Below, piece by piece: positions 1-12,084 of a stretch of 64,000 bases of DNA. The position numbers and the translations under genes are program-made. Position 1 is the first letter of the stretch, and every line of letters starts with the position of its first letter. The notes under the pieces are model-generated. The model was not told where the DNA came from. It searched no databases and was given only the letters and a program-made list of their open reading frames with translations. The stretch is from Aquilaria yunnanensis (Eukaryota; Streptophyta; Magnoliopsida; Malvales; Thymelaeaceae): contig CM077597.1 of NCBI GenBank assembly GCA_039654915.1, positions 24,402,001 to 24,466,000 on the forward strand, in the 5' to 3' direction.

Positions 1-1844
1 TTTGGAAGGTCAGCTTGACTCATCATGGAGCGAACCATGTCTAACAGTGTTCGATTTCTCCTTTCAGAAACACCATTCCATTGAGGTGTACCTGGTGGAG
101 TGAGTTGTGATATTATACCACACTCCTTCAGATAGTCAAGGAATTCTCGATCCAAGTACTCTCCACCTCGATCTGATCGAAGCACTTTGATACTCTTCCC
201 GAGTTGATTCTCTACTTCATTCTTGAATTCTTTGAACTTTTCAAAGGATTCTGACTTGTGTCTCATAAGATACACATAGCCATATCTACTGAAGTCATCA
301 GTGAAAGTAATGAAGTATTGGGAACCTCCTCTAGCTTGTGTAGACATAGGGCCACATACATCACTATGTATGAGTCCTAGTAAGTCATTAGCCCTTTCAC
401 TTTGCCCTGTGAATGGGGCTTTGGTCATCTTGCCCAACAAACATGACTCACATGTCTCATATGATTCAAAATCAAATGAGTCCAAGAGTCCATCCTTATG
501 GAGCTTGGATATGCGGGTCTCATTTATATGGCCCAAGCGACAGTGCCAGAGATAGGTCGAGTTTGAATCATTTAATCTGACCTTCTTGGTATTCACATTA
601 TAGATTGGATCTTCAAGGTCTAGAACATACAACCCATTGCTAAGTTGAGCACTACCATAAAAGATTTCATTCAAATAAATAGAACAACATTTGTCCTTTA
701 TTATAAATGAAAAACCTTTCTTGTCCAAACAAGAAACAGAAATCAAATTTCTACTAATAGTAGGCACAAAGTAGCAGTTGTCTAATTCTAAAACTAATCC
801 ACTAGGTAAAGTGAGAACATAAGTCCCTACGGCTAAGGCAGCAACCCTTGCTCCATTTCCAACACGTAGGTCCACTTCACCTCGGGCCAATCTTCTACTT
901 CTACTTAGATCCTGCACATTTGCACAAATGTGAGATCCACATCCAGTATCCAATACCCAAGATGAGGAAGTAGAAAAGTTAGCCTCTATAACAAAAATAC
1001 CTGAAGTGGAAGTCTTACTTCCCTTTTCCTTAGCAAGTTCTTCAAGATAGAGCTTGCAGTTGCGCTTCCAGTGTCCAGGTTGCTTACAATGGAAGCACTC
1101 CCCTTCCTTTGCCACACCACCCTTTGGTTTCAGTGCAGCTGAAGAAGAACTAGCATTGGACTTTCCATTAGCTTTATCCTTCTTCTTGTTGGCTTTTCCC
1201 TTTCCCTTGCCCTTTTGAACCATCAAAATGGGCTTAGCCTTCTTAAGGTTTTGCTCAGCAGTTCTCAACATGTTGAGCAATTCAGGAAGGGACTTGTCTA
1301 GGTCGTTCATGTTATAGTTCATGACGAACTGACTGTAGCTTTCAGGCAACGATTGCAAGACTACATCGATAGCCAACTCTTTCTGAAGAGCAAATCCCAA
1401 ATTCTCAAGATTCTCAATGTACCCAATCATCTTGAGCACATGAGGACCCACGGGACTTCCCTCAGACATCTTGCACTGAAACAATGCCTTAGAGGTCTCA
1501 AACCTCTCATGCCTAGCTTGCTCTTGGAAAAGCATTTTGAGATGTTCGATCATATCGAACGCCCCCATGTTCTCATGTTGCTTCTGAAGCTCAGATTCCA
1601 TGGTAATAAGCATGAGGCATGCAACATCCAAAGCATCATCAGAATGCCTTTTGTGAGCATCCCTTTCAGCTCTTGGAGCAGTGGCAACTGTCTCATTCGG
1701 AATGGGCTGCTCTAGGACATATGCCTTTCTCTCTTGTTTGAGGACTATCCTCAAGTTTCGGTACCATTTGAGAAAGTTGGTCCCATTGAGTTTTTCCTTC
1801 TCAAGGATCGATCGCAACAAAAGTGTCGATGTGTTTTGTGCCAT
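1..1844 (-). CDS. Copia gag-protease-integrase polyprotein, partial
   Basis: An open frame runs from the ATG at 1844 to the window edge, about 614 codons, with no stop in the stretches I read codon by codon. The N-terminus (MAQNTSTLLLRSILEKEKLN) is the usual start of plant copia gag of the UBN2/DUF4219 type. A CCHC knuckle (CFHCKQPGHWKRNC) lies near 1105-1065. Protease follows with WVLDTGCGSHIC near 965-930. Then come the GAG-pre-integrase segment (LWHCRLGHINETRISKLH), the integrase zinc-binding part (CESCLLGKMTKAPF), and an integrase core with SDVCGPM near 360 and PQWNGVSERRNRTLLD near 85-40. The frame leaves the window inside the integrase core. An uninterrupted frame suggests a fairly young copy. 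Confidence 0.92.
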   Translation of the reverse strand, partial: MAQNTSTLLLRSILEKEKLNGTNFLKWYRNLRIVLKQERKAYVLEQPIPNETVATAPRAERDAHKRHSDDALDVACLMLITMESELQKQHENMGAFDMIEHLKMLFQEQARHERFETSKALFQCKMSEGSPVGPHVLKMIGYIENLENLGFALQKELAIDVVLQSLPESYSQFVMNYNMNDLDKSLPELLNMLRTAEQNLKKAKPILMVQKGKGKGKANKKKDKANGKSNASSSSAALKPKGGVAKEGECFHCKQPGHWKRNCKLYLEELAKEKGSKTSTSGIFVIEANFSTSSSWVLDTGCGSHICANVQDLSRSRRLARGEVDLRVGNGARVAALAVGTYVLTLPSGLVLELDNCYFVPTISRNLISVSCLDKKGFSFIIKDKCCSIYLNEIFYGSAQLSNGLYVLDLEDPIYNVNTKKVRLNDSNSTYLWHCRLGHINETRISKLHKDGLLDSFDFESYETCESCLLGKMTKAPFTGQSERANDLLGLIHSDVCGPMSTQARGGSQYFITFTDDFSRYGYVYLMRHKSESFEKFKEFKNEVENQLGKSIKVLRSDRGGEYLDREFLDYLKECGIISQLTPPGTPQWNGVSERRNRTLLDMVRSMMSQADLP

Positions 1845-3141
1845 GGTTATCTACAACATTAAATATGCAGTGTAAGAGTCATGTATTTTAATTCATTTAA
1901 TAAGGACTTTTATTAAACGATACTCCCACTATTTTCCTCAAAATAATAACCCTCGGTATTATTTTGGAACACCTCGGCGCTAAGGTATTCTAGTGGGCCA
2001 AGATCCATATTTGACCACAACCTGAGTCAGCTTTGGCTTTTCTCTCAAGTTACAGCTATTTAGGTAGGCAACTCATTGCCAATTGCATCTTATGCAACTC
2101 TTGGATAGTTGGGTGAACAACACTTGTCCAAGCTCATCTCATGAACTTAAGCCCAACTCTATGCCTCTAAGTCCCTAATCCTATTAGGATGACTTAGTTA
2201 AGTCGAACCCAAAGTTAGCAGTTTGGATATCACTATTATCCCATCGCGCCTTACCAAGATGAACATAGGTGCTTTGCTTTGGCAAACCCACCTAATGTTG
2301 ATCAAAGTCTTGACGAGTGCCAACATTTGGAAGGCATCACATTTAATGACTTAATATTTGTTTGAGGGATTTTTTCTTTTGATCTCACCAATTTGTTATC
2401 TCCGGTTGTTTTATACATGCATCACATACAAATATAAAACATGCATCTCATGCTTACAAGAAATAAACGTGACATGGTTATAGCCCAAACTATGCGATAT
2501 TCTCAAGCCAATGAGAATATCATAAAAGCCTAAGAAAAGAAAAGAGTCTTCACAAGCTCCTTCTCTTCCTTTCTTGGCTGCCTTTTTGTTGTCACCTCCT
2601 TGGACATACCACCTTGGACGATCCCATAATGCACCATTACATCAATAATAGAAACCTCGAGTTACATTCGAGGGGAGTAAGGTGAGAAGAGAATGTACAA
2701 TGAGAGTGATAAGAAAAGGCACGACTCGCAGGCCGTATTTACAAGTACAACCAATCAAGGGCTATAACCATGCACCATGCTTCAAACACCAATCAGCATA
2801 TCATGTCAAATCTTCTATTTCGAGAAAGTAGGCACCCGAGACTCCTCCATTCGAGCCACCAAAAATACCTTACTTTCGGTGCCCGAACAAGCCGAATCCG
2901 AACAAACCTAGGGTTTTTGCAACTATTGCAAAAATCCTAATCCATATAGGTATCTCATACCTATCAATTTCGGTTAATCTCATTAACCAATTTGTGTCAT
3001 TTCTTTATATATCTCATATGTTCATTACGAATTCCGGTTTCATGCATCATGAATCAATCTAATTAATCATGGCCGAAAACCAATCGAACACATAGCATCA
3101 TGCGATTCAACACTCAATCCCGATTTAGGGTTTCACCAGTA
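1845..3141 (-). other. Copia untranslated leader
   Basis: Between the PBS and the gag ATG. I see no ORF of interest on the element strand. About 1.3 kb is long for a copia leader, so it probably holds packaging or dimerisation signals, or an old insertion that I cannot identify. Confidence 0.6.
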
Positions 3142-3153
3142 GCTCTGATACCA
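3142..3153 (-). promoter_or_regulatory. Primer-binding site, tRNA-iMet type
   Basis: The minus strand reads TGGTATCAGAGC, the exact complement of the 3' end of plant initiator tRNA-Met, one base from the LTR end. This fixes the element's orientation and LTR boundary. Confidence 0.93.
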
Positions 3154-3154
3154 C

Positions 3155-4567
3155 TGTTGGGTTTCGGGAGCCAAACAGCGCAGCGGAATTTAACCGAAAC
3201 CCTCCAGGATCCAAGTGAAACGGGGTAAACCGGGTGTTCGAAAATTTCATACCTAATTTTCGGTTGCGATCTCTCACTCAACTGTAGAGTCGAATCACAA
3301 AACGTGAATAGTTGACATGTTCAGGCTCTCTGTGGTATCCACACGAGCCTCTCGGGATCACCACGCTTCCACCACGTCCCGGCAGATGCGTTTCTCTTGC
3401 GCTCGCAGTGCTAGCTTGCGTCCTCCAAGGAATTGCAAGAGAAGAGTGTGGCTGTCCTTTTGGGATGCTAGGGCAAGGAGACCTGCGAATTTCTCACTTA
3501 AAAGTTGTATTTATAGTGAGACTCAACTTCCAGGCCTAATGGGTTTCAAAGCCCTAATCCAATTAGGATTTAATTTCGGGCTTAATAATGGCTCAACTCC
3601 TTGGCCCATTATTAATACGAAATTAAAGTGAAACCATAACCCAAATAATTAGCCCATGCACTCTAATGATCCAAATAGCTCTATGTGTGCGACCCAATAG
3701 GCTTTTGCCATGTTGGCAATGATCATAAATCACATTTATGATCATAAGCAATGAACGGTGTCTAGCAACACATCATTGCTACCCAAGTGACAAGATTGTC
3801 GGTGAATCGACTAAACCGTTATGATCATCACCGATATATGCCATTGTCCCTTTGTCCAAGATATCAAGACTAAGCACGAGACATGGAATGTGTCACTCTC
3901 GTATAGCCCAATCTTTGGTTTCTTGATTATCGAGTAGACTAACTTAAACTGATGACATTGATATCATATATCAACTCATCGGAGCATGGCCATGCATTTT
4001 CTAAGTCTCACTCTATCAAGGGGCCCAAAGATATCACTCCCGTTACATAGGAGGGACAAATCCCATCTTGATCATACAAATCCCTCCGCATGATATGTGA
4101 CATACCCAATGACCTCCTTCAAGTTCACTCAGTTACAAGCAACAAAGGAAAGTATCAAAGTATGTGACTCACATGTAGGGAACCTTGATGATCTTAGGTC
4201 GAAGGACTACATATACCATGATCACTATGAGAATCACTTATGACACTCATATAACGATCCATGAAGTGTTCTCATGGTGGGTCGGTCCAGTACACAAGTT
4301 CTCCAACTTGTACCCATATGTAGACTACATGTCTCATATTAGTCTCCACATATGCTAGTCATTATGTATTATTGCAACCCGCTCCACAATAATACTAGAC
4401 TAGGGACATTTAAGAATATCATTATTCTAGGGTTACAATTATGTTTATTACGTTACGCAGAAACAAAACAAACATAATTGCTGGATTAATGCCTCAATAA
4501 AATATCATGACTCAATGTGTAAAAATACAATCATCTCATGATTGGCTTTTTGGGCACAATACTAACA
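3155..4567 (-). repeat. Copia 5' LTR, 1413 bp
   Basis: On the element strand it starts TGTTAGTATTGTGCCC and ends CCAACA, so the ends form a short TGTTR/YAACA inverted repeat. It lies between the PBS and flanking Tat pol sequence. The partner LTR is outside the window, so age cannot be estimated. The small ORFs at 3312-3631 lie in the LTR and resemble nothing known. Confidence 0.88.
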
Positions 4568-6290
4568 ATATTTGTGTGGTGCCCGAGTGATATAACAAGA
4601 TTAGACCCGAAGGTCATCAAAAATAAATTACAAGTTGACCCTTCTACTCAACCTGTCCAATAGAAGAATTGGAACATGTCCCTAGAAAGATGAGACTTTG
4701 TAAAAGCAAGGTTAATAGGCACTTTGAGACCATCATTATTAGAAAGGTGAGATACCTTAAATGGTTGGCTAATATGGTTTTGGCCAAAAAGGAGAATTAA
4801 GACTACACTTGTGCATCAACTACACAAACCTGAATGATGCTTGCCTAAAAGGCCCATACTCATTGTTAGCTATCAATCACCTAGTCGATGCCATTGAAAA
4901 ATTTAAGGTCATTTCTTTCATGGAAGCCTTTGGCAGCTATCATTAGATAAAAAATGATCCCGAGGATGAGGAAAAACATTTCCTTCACCACTGTGGAGCT
5001 AGATTGTTATCACTAGCGAATGCCTTCATGAATGTCTTTAGGCCCTGAAAATGCTAGAGCCATTTACTGATACTTGATGAATAAATTTTTTGCGGAACAA
5101 AAATTAAGGTATATGTGGATGATATGAACATCAAGAGCAAAGCAGTAAATCACCGCATTGATGATCTTTGTGGAACCCTTCAAAGAATAAGTAGTTCAAA
5201 ATACACTTGAACCCCAAGAACTGTACCTTTGGAATCAAGGCTAGGAAATTCCTTGGCTATATGGGTTAGAAAGACGTATCAATGCTAATCTTAATAAAAT
5301 CAATGCCATGATAACGATTCTTAACCGTAAGGACAAGAAAGGAATCCAGATGCTAGCTGAAAGATTGATGCCCATAGGGCTTCATCTTAGTGTATAGAGA
5401 CCATTGCCAACCCTTTTTTAAGATCCTTAAGAAAATTGAAAAATTTGAATCAACAGATGAAAGCAAAAAGGCCTTTAGGAAAATAAAGAATACTTATGAA
5501 AGTTTCTGACACTCTAGCAACCTCACCTTAGTGATCCATTAGCCTTATAGCCCACCATCATACTTGCTTAAACAATGTGGTACTAATCAGACATTAAGTT
5601 TCCAAACAATGGCCCATCCGTTACATTAGCTGGACCTACCAAGGGGTGGAGTCAAGGTCTCCCAATATGCAGAAGACCATCTTTACCCTAGTTATTGCTT
5701 TCAAAAAGCTATGGCCCTACTTTTAGACCCATAAGATCATTGTTAAAACATATCTACATTTGAAGAATATTTTCAAAAAGGCAGACCATTCTGATAGACT
5801 TGCAAAATGATATATTGAGCTGGGTGAATTTGATATTCATTATGAACCCTTGAAGGCCATCAATGTGCAAGCCCTAGCTAATTTTCTAGTGGAAATGACC
5901 CTAGTGGAGAATGATCTTGTGAAAGAATCTAAAATTGAGACACTTCTTGAAAAATGTATGGTATTGTATTATTGGGGCCCTTGGATGTGGAAGTGATGTT
6001 GAAAGTAAGATTCCAATTATCTGTTATCAATAATGTGGCTAAGTATGAGGTCCAATACCAGGACTGAAAATGACCAGCAGAGTAAGGGCTCGACATCTGA
6101 TAATCTACAGTGATTCTCAGTTAATTGTTAACCAAGCTAAAGGAACAGTGGGGGTAAATAATCCAACCCTCTATAAGTAATTAACTTTATTCAAGACTTG
6201 ATAAAGATTTTTAACCAAGTGTAAGTCTAGAAAATTCCGCAGATAAGGAAATCCCATAATGGGGGAAGTCAATTACCTTACTGACCATTA
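4568..6290 (+). pseudogene. Tat-type Ty3 pol fragment (RT, RNase H, aRH), decayed
   Basis: No long ORF remains, but three-frame reading recovers pol in order. The RT start aligns with the DMPGV region near 4575. An RT block similar to LRMCIDFRNLNDACPKDSYP lies at 4795-4870 and a VYVDDM-like block near 5110. Gypsy RNase H with HSDRLAK and IELGEFDIHYEP lies near 5790-5850, and archaeal-type RNase H with IYSDSQLIVNQAKG near 6110-6150. Stops and frameshifts are dense, so the copy is old. Integrase is absent. The sequence is closer to the minus-strand pol at 12085-13900 than to E2, E3 and E5. The copia element at its left edge probably interrupted it. Confidence 0.8.
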
Positions 6291-6717
6291 TCTTCCTTGT
6301 TAAGCTCATGGCAGAGCTATTAGGCAGTTCAATGCTCGGCATTTCTTCATAGAAAGGGTTTAAACTATCTAGGCCAATTTATGGGCCAATATGGTATCAA
6401 TAAGGCCCTCCATTTACAAAATATTGGTTTAGGCTCCACATCTTTCATTGGTTGGGTACCATTCTATACATCCATTCATCAACAAGTGGTCAACTATTAC
6501 AAGGTGATGTCATTTAGGGTAGTATTGATGCCCATCAGTTGGTACAGTGTCTACCAAAACAACACTTGAGTTTAATGAAACAATGCCTCCCTATTTAAGG
6601 TGATGAAACAATAGTGGTATGGAGGCAAAGAGGCATCTTCTTTGATATTAGTTTAGGTGCTTATCGAATTTGAAATGTGTCAAGTCCAATGATCGTCAGG
6701 GAGACAAAATGATGTTT
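6291..6717. other. No recognised feature
   Basis: AT-rich sequence between the pol fragment and a tandem repeat. The 62-codon ORF at 6381-6569 matches nothing I know. Confidence 0.5.
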
Positions 6718-6871
6718 AATTAATGTGGCACCAGGGATGTGACCTAGCGAGTAAGATTGGTGGTTATCTAGTGCCACATGGCACATATTTATTTAATTAA
6801 TGTGGCACTAGGGATGTGACCTAGCAAGTAACATTGGTGGTTATCTAGTGCCACATGGCACATATTTATTT
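6718..6871. repeat. 77-bp tandem duplication with palindrome
   Basis: Two near-identical copies, about 6718-6794 and 6795-6871, each run from TTAATTAATGTGGCAC to GTGCCACATGGCACATATTT. Each contains the near-palindrome GTGCCACATGGCAC, and the unit's start (TGTGGCAC) can pair with its end (GTGCCACA). It may be part of a decayed LTR; the origin is unknown. Confidence 0.85.
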
Positions 6872-7016
6872 GCCCTTCGAAGGTGTCATAATGAGAACAG
6901 TTTTTTAGATAGGCAAATGTGGGGGATGTACTTCTTAATAAGGTGGTTGTGGTTCTAAAGAAGAAGAAAACAACTGTGATTGGCAATTTTCCTAATGCTA
7001 ACCTTACACCATTATT

Positions 7017-9070
7017 CTCACAGTTTCCTTTTTGAACTCCAAGCTAGGCTTCATTTCCTCCTCTATCATCTGGTGTAGCAATTTTATGCACACTCTATGC
7101 TGTCGCCCTCTTAGTTGGCCCTCAACTCTTTCAATCACCTGAATGCATTCATCATAGCCTACAAGCTTGCTTGGGTGGAACCTATCACAAAGAGTTTCCT
7201 CCAGTTTTATGTTCTGGACCTGAGGAAAGACTCCACCTTCTTTTAAACTGCCCCCATACACCATGGGCGAAACGAATTTTTTATTTTTGTGCTATTCAAA
7301 GAGTTGTTGTGGGATTGAAATATCATTTTCTCTTCAACATGGATGAAACAATTTAGGGTTCGCCATGTGAGTCAATTGATACCTATATCAAGCAATCATT
7401 AGCCATCCAACCTGTTTAAGGGTTTTGAGGGGAAGAGGTCTTACCACATTCTTTTAATGTGGCTAAAGGCCATTGTTCGCAATGATAATTATACGGGGCT
7501 ATTTTCGATTCCTTAACATTGATATCTGAGATGACCTTCTGGTGGGTAGAGATCAGTAGGGCCCACCTGTATTACCCAAATGTGGAAAATTCTTACAATT
7601 GGGTACTAGACTTGAATGAAGGGTCTAATTAAGGCTTTTGAGGGGACTTCAACCACCTAACAAGGTCTACCGGGCTATAATGCCAATACATGCTTCACAT
7701 TTTTTGATGCACTTGTCTATTTGCGGTGTCATTCTAGTCTTCCAATTTTTTTCGTAGATATAGGCTGTGCTCAAAAGCACCTAAAGAAAAGGAAAAACAT
7801 TGCCTATGGCATTATGAATACCCATAACCTATAAAGTTTTCCAATAGTAGTAGTTTACGATCCTAAGGCCATCGGTGACCCATCCGCAATAGCCCTACTT
7901 CCGGTGAACCCCAAGATTGTTAAAGTTTAGAATCACCAAAAGAAGGCTCTTAACTTTATGGCAAGAAGAGGGCTTGTGATCTAGCTCTTATTTCTCAAAT
8001 AGCTGATGGCTTATAATGTGGGAGCAATGGAATGACATTTTGCCTTGATGATTTCCCGAATTTTGAAAGGATTGATCTGACATCATTTTGAAGTTGTTAC
8101 GAGTCATTTTTAGTTACTCTTGCAATAAAATGAAAAATGGGTGACTTTCCTCCTCTTGGTAGCAGCACACATACTTCATCTTGCACAATGCTCGACCTTC
8201 TACCCCCTCATCCTATTCCCACGGGTGTGACTCTGCAGAAGGCCTTTAGTAAGATGGGTTTTAGCTTAGGGTGGGCAAGCACATTGGCCTTCTATTAACA
8301 TTCACTAAGGGCCTACTTATATGGTTGCACGAGACCCTCTATTTTGACCTAAGTTTATAGTACTAGAGCTTGCCTAGGCACAAATGCAAAGGTTAGCTAA
8401 GAGGAGGATCTCTACAGCTCAGGTTTTTTTTACCTCTAATTAGTTGTCGACATAGGGGAGTCTATTCTTTAGAATCAAATCAACAAACACCACTAGGTCC
8501 TGTAGGAATTGTATACTCTTGGGAGAGGCATCATCTGGCTTACCCTCTTTGGGGCATAGTTTTCAAATGCACTTAGTGGCTCCTGGCTTGCTCTAGGTAG
8601 TCATCCCTCCATTTATTTTTTTTTTCATCTAGTTCTCTCATTTTACCGTTCATGTTAAAATTCATCAATTTGTAGGAGACCATAGTTGCCTTCGCTGTTG
8701 AAAAGAGACTCGTAGCCAATGAGGGCAAGGCTATAGTGATGGCCATCTAGATTGAGCAACTAATGGTTCCTTGAACTGGGCTAAAGCAAACGTTGACTCC
8801 GTAACGGGCTACCTATGTTGGCCTGGAAATGAAGCTGAAGGATTAGGTGACCATCCTAGAATAGCATCGATCGATCATCACCAACAAGATGAAGTCACTT
8901 CATGACATTACAAATGCCATTACAGAGTTGGCAAAAAGGTAGCAAAGCCCATGAGGAGATCAAATCCCTTAAGGACCTAGTTCTAGTGCAAAGCCTCTCT
9001 CTCACGTCAACAGAGCTAGCAAGGTTGATGGGGATAAGCAAGACTTGAAGGCAGTATACTCAGATGTTTT
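7017..9070. repeat. Direct repeat copy A
   Basis: First unit of a tandem duplication inside the decayed accessory gene. It matches 9071-10858 along its whole length with many substitutions, so the duplication is old. Confidence 0.85.
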
Positions 9071-10858
9071 CTCACAGTTTTCTTTCCGAACTCCAAGGTA
9101 GGGTTCATTTCCTCTGGTAGAGTAGTTTTATGAACATTATAAGATATCGCCCTCTTAGTTGGCACCCAACTCATGCACCTACTTGAATGCATTCATCAAA
9201 GCCTAGAAGTTTGCTTGGGTGGAACCTATCATGGAGACTTTTCTCCAGTTTTATGTTCTAGACCAGAGGAAAGACTCCACCTTTTTTTACATTGCCCCAT
9301 GGTACATAGGGCTAAAGAATCTTTTATTTTTGTGCATTGCAAAAAGTTGTTGGAGGATTGCAAAGATCATTTTCTGTTCACCATGGATGAACCAAATTGG
9401 GGCTTCCCATACGAGCCAATTGATACCTCTATCAAGCCATCATTAACCGTCCTCCCTGTTTAACGGTTTTGAGGGGAAGAGGTCTTACCATGGCCTTTTA
9501 ATGTGGCTACAGGCCATCGTTCCCAATGACAATTATAGCGGGCTATTTTTTATTCCTTAACATTGATATTTGAGAGCACCTTCAGGTGGGCAGGGATCAG
9601 TAAGACCTACCTATAGTACCTAAATGTGGAAAATTCTTGTAATTAGGTTCTTAGCCAGAATGAGGGGTCTAATTGAGGCTTTTGAATGGACTTCAACCAC
9701 CCAATGAGGTCTGCTAGGCTATGATACTAATACATGCTTCATATTTTTTTGATGTACTTGTCTATTTGTGGTGTCATTATAATTTTTCAATTTTTTTCCC
9801 AGACATAGGCTGTGCTTAGGAGCACTTAAGGAAGAGGAACAACATTGCCTATGTCATTGCAAATGCCTAGAACCTATAAATTTTTCCAATGGCAGCAATT
9901 TGTAATCCTAAGACTGTTTGTGACCCCTCTGCAATAAACCCTTTTTCGGTGAACCCCGAGATTGTTGAAGTTTAGAATCACCAGAAGAAGGCTCCCAACT
10001 TTATAGGAAGAAGAGGGCTCATGATCTAGCTTTTATTTCTCAAAGAGTTGATGGCTCACAATGATGGCCTTTTGCCTTAATGATTATCCAAGTTTTGAAG
10101 GGATTGATCTGACATCATTATGAAGTTGTTACAAGTCATTTTTAACTACTCTTGCCAAAAAACCAAAAAGAGGTGACCTTTCTCCTCATAGTAGCTGCGC
10201 ACAAACCACATCTTCCATAATGCGCGCCCATCCACCTCCTCATCTTGTTCCCATAGGTGAAACTCCGTAGAAGGACCTTAGTAAGATGGGCTCCAGCTTG
10301 GGGCAGGCAGACGTAAAGGCCTTCCATTTTGGCTCAACAAAGGCCTACTTATATGGATAAGCTAGACCCTCTATTCTAACTAAAGTTTCTAGTGCTAGAA
10401 TTTGCCCAGGCTTAGAAGCAAAAGTTATCTAAGAAGAGGATCTCTTCAAAACAGGTATTTGACCTTCAATGGGTTGTTGGTATAGGGGCATCGATTTTTT
10501 AGAATTTAATAAAAAAACACCACTAAGTCCTACTAAAACTATATACTCTTAGGACAGGCATCATCTGGCTCACCCTCTTAGGGGCACAGTTTTCTAATGC
10601 TTTCAGTGGTTGCTGGCTTGCTCTAGGTAGTGACCAACTTAGAGCAGCGTCAATCAGTCATCACCGACAAAATAAAGCCACTTCTTGACATTACTGATGC
10701 CACTATGGAGTTTGGAAAATAGGGAGCAAAGCCTATGAGAAGATCGAATCCCTTAAGGACATAGTTCTAGTGTGGAGCCTCTCTTTCTCACATCGACTGA
10801 ACCAGCAAGGTTAATGGGGCTATGCAAGACCTAACGACAGCACACTCAAATATTTGCT
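9071..10858. repeat. Direct repeat copy B
   Basis: Second unit, joined head to tail to copy A. It lacks about 250 bp relative to A between GCTCTAGGTAG and GTGACCA near 10630. Confidence 0.85.
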
Positions 10859-11200
10859 AGAGGGCTAACTCTCATGTATAGGAGTTTTTTCTGGTTAACT
10901 GGAGCCTAGAAAAGGTTCTCAACAAGTAGGCCTTTCAGGAATCCTGTGATGGGTTCCTACCTTGCTACGTTAAAGTCTAGAAGGAGTATCCTGACCTTAA
11001 CCCTATTTTCTCATGGCCTATGTTGAACAAGAAGATACTTTTGATGCTTGGCCTAAAGAGGGCAAGCTACAACTGCCACCTATTGAAGGAGACATCGTTA
11101 AGGCCACCAATACTAAAGAGGTAGCACTTGATGATGAATTTTAGGCATCGACATCGAATCCTCTTCGATAAGTACCATACTTAGTACTTTGGGAAGTTCA

Positions 11201-12084
11201 GCGTGTGCTACTTCCATATGCTTCACAACAAGTTCCATGCGCCATTGCCACAAAGCTTTGTAATAGGTTCCATGCACTTTCTACATAAGCCTATGATCAA
11301 GCTTGACATTCTTTAGCTACCTCTTAGCTTGAATATCAATTTAACTCTTTATAATGTTATAACTTTTTGAGTAATTTTAATGAAAAAAAGCTATATCTTC
11401 TAAGTATTCTTATTTTTGTCAAGCCATTGCATTTAACTTTTGAATGAAGTTTGTTAATTTCTAAATTGGTCATTCGAAAGGGTTCATCTACTTGGCCTTT
11501 TCCTGAGGCACCCTAACTAGAGGGGTTTTATTCCCCTATCATGCCTTTATATAGGCTCAATAGTTAAGAAGGGTTTCTTACCTTTGTTGTGCTTTTCATT
11601 AGGTTAAAAAAAAAAAGGGTCCTAGCTCAACCTTTCTATGTTCCTTAAACTAATATATTTGGTCTAGATGAGGGTAAAGTTAGGAAACAGTCCTTTGGAG
11701 TCATAACCTTTTGGCCAACTATGGCCTTTAAAATCATTTAGCAATGCCAAGTTTATATTTTCAAATGTAAGCCTTTTTTTTTGCCTCGTTTCAACATTTA
11801 CGATATTGGACCATTATGCTCATCCTTCCTTGGGCACCGGTTTGTGCTATTCTCACTTCTTTATTTTTTAGGCTACATAACCCTTGTGTTTATTTCTTAT
11901 TTGATTTTTTTGTGATTTAGGGTTCATAGCCCTTGTTTCGGTATCTTTTTTTTGCCTTTTTGTCATGTAGGGATTGTAGCCCTTAAGTCAGTTTCCCTTG
12001 CTCAAGTTTTCATGTTCAAAATTTGGAGGGCACTTAGTGGGCAACAAATTAAGAGAATAATATTAGATAACATTTTTATTCAAT
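11201..12084. other. Convergent 3' spacer of the old Tat element
   Basis: AT-rich sequence with homopolymer runs between the ends of the accessory gene and pol. It is the equivalent of the E2, E3 and E5 convergent spacers but longer. I recognise nothing coding in it. Confidence 0.5.

Larger units (their letters stand above)
1..4567 (-). mobile_element. Ty1/copia LTR retrotransposon, 5' part
   Basis: Minus-strand element entering from the left edge. Right to left it shows a 5' LTR (4567-3155), a primer-binding site (3153-3142), a leader of about 1.3 kb, and a polyprotein starting at 1844 that is still open at base 1. RT, RNase H and the 3' LTR lie outside the window. Gag, then protease, then integrase ahead of RT is the copia order. 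It abuts a decayed Tat pol fragment at 4568, probably its insertion site. The candidate right target-site duplication is 4568-4572 (atatt), but the left partner is out of view. Confidence 0.93.
7017..11200 (+). pseudogene. Decayed Tat accessory gene with internal 2.05-kb tandem duplication
   Basis: Remnant of the same accessory gene that is antisense to pol in E2, E3 and E5. Reading at 9220-9400 gives a stretch (PIMETFLQFYVL, then FFYIAP) that aligns with PHFILFMQYYKL and FYFMLPRGSG of the intact family. At 10945-11020 a reading like DGFLPCYVKV then KEYPDL aligns with DGFCLARHQVLQRFPDLDL near the C-terminus. The coiled-coil part lies at 8850-9000. Direct repeats A (7017-9070) and B (9071-10858) begin alike at CTCACAGTTT, offset by 2054 bp; B lacks about 250 bp present in A near 8600-8840. 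Beyond 10858 is the single C-terminal tail. The gene converges on pol at 12085-13900, as in the younger copies. Confidence 0.7.

Noticed and set aside
3142..3153. Possible tRNA-like sequence
   Set aside because: Only the 12 bases of a primer-binding site; no tRNA fold around it.
7004..7264. 86-codon minus-strand ORF
   Set aside because: The plus strand of this duplicated region matches the accessory protein; the minus frame is not open in copy B.
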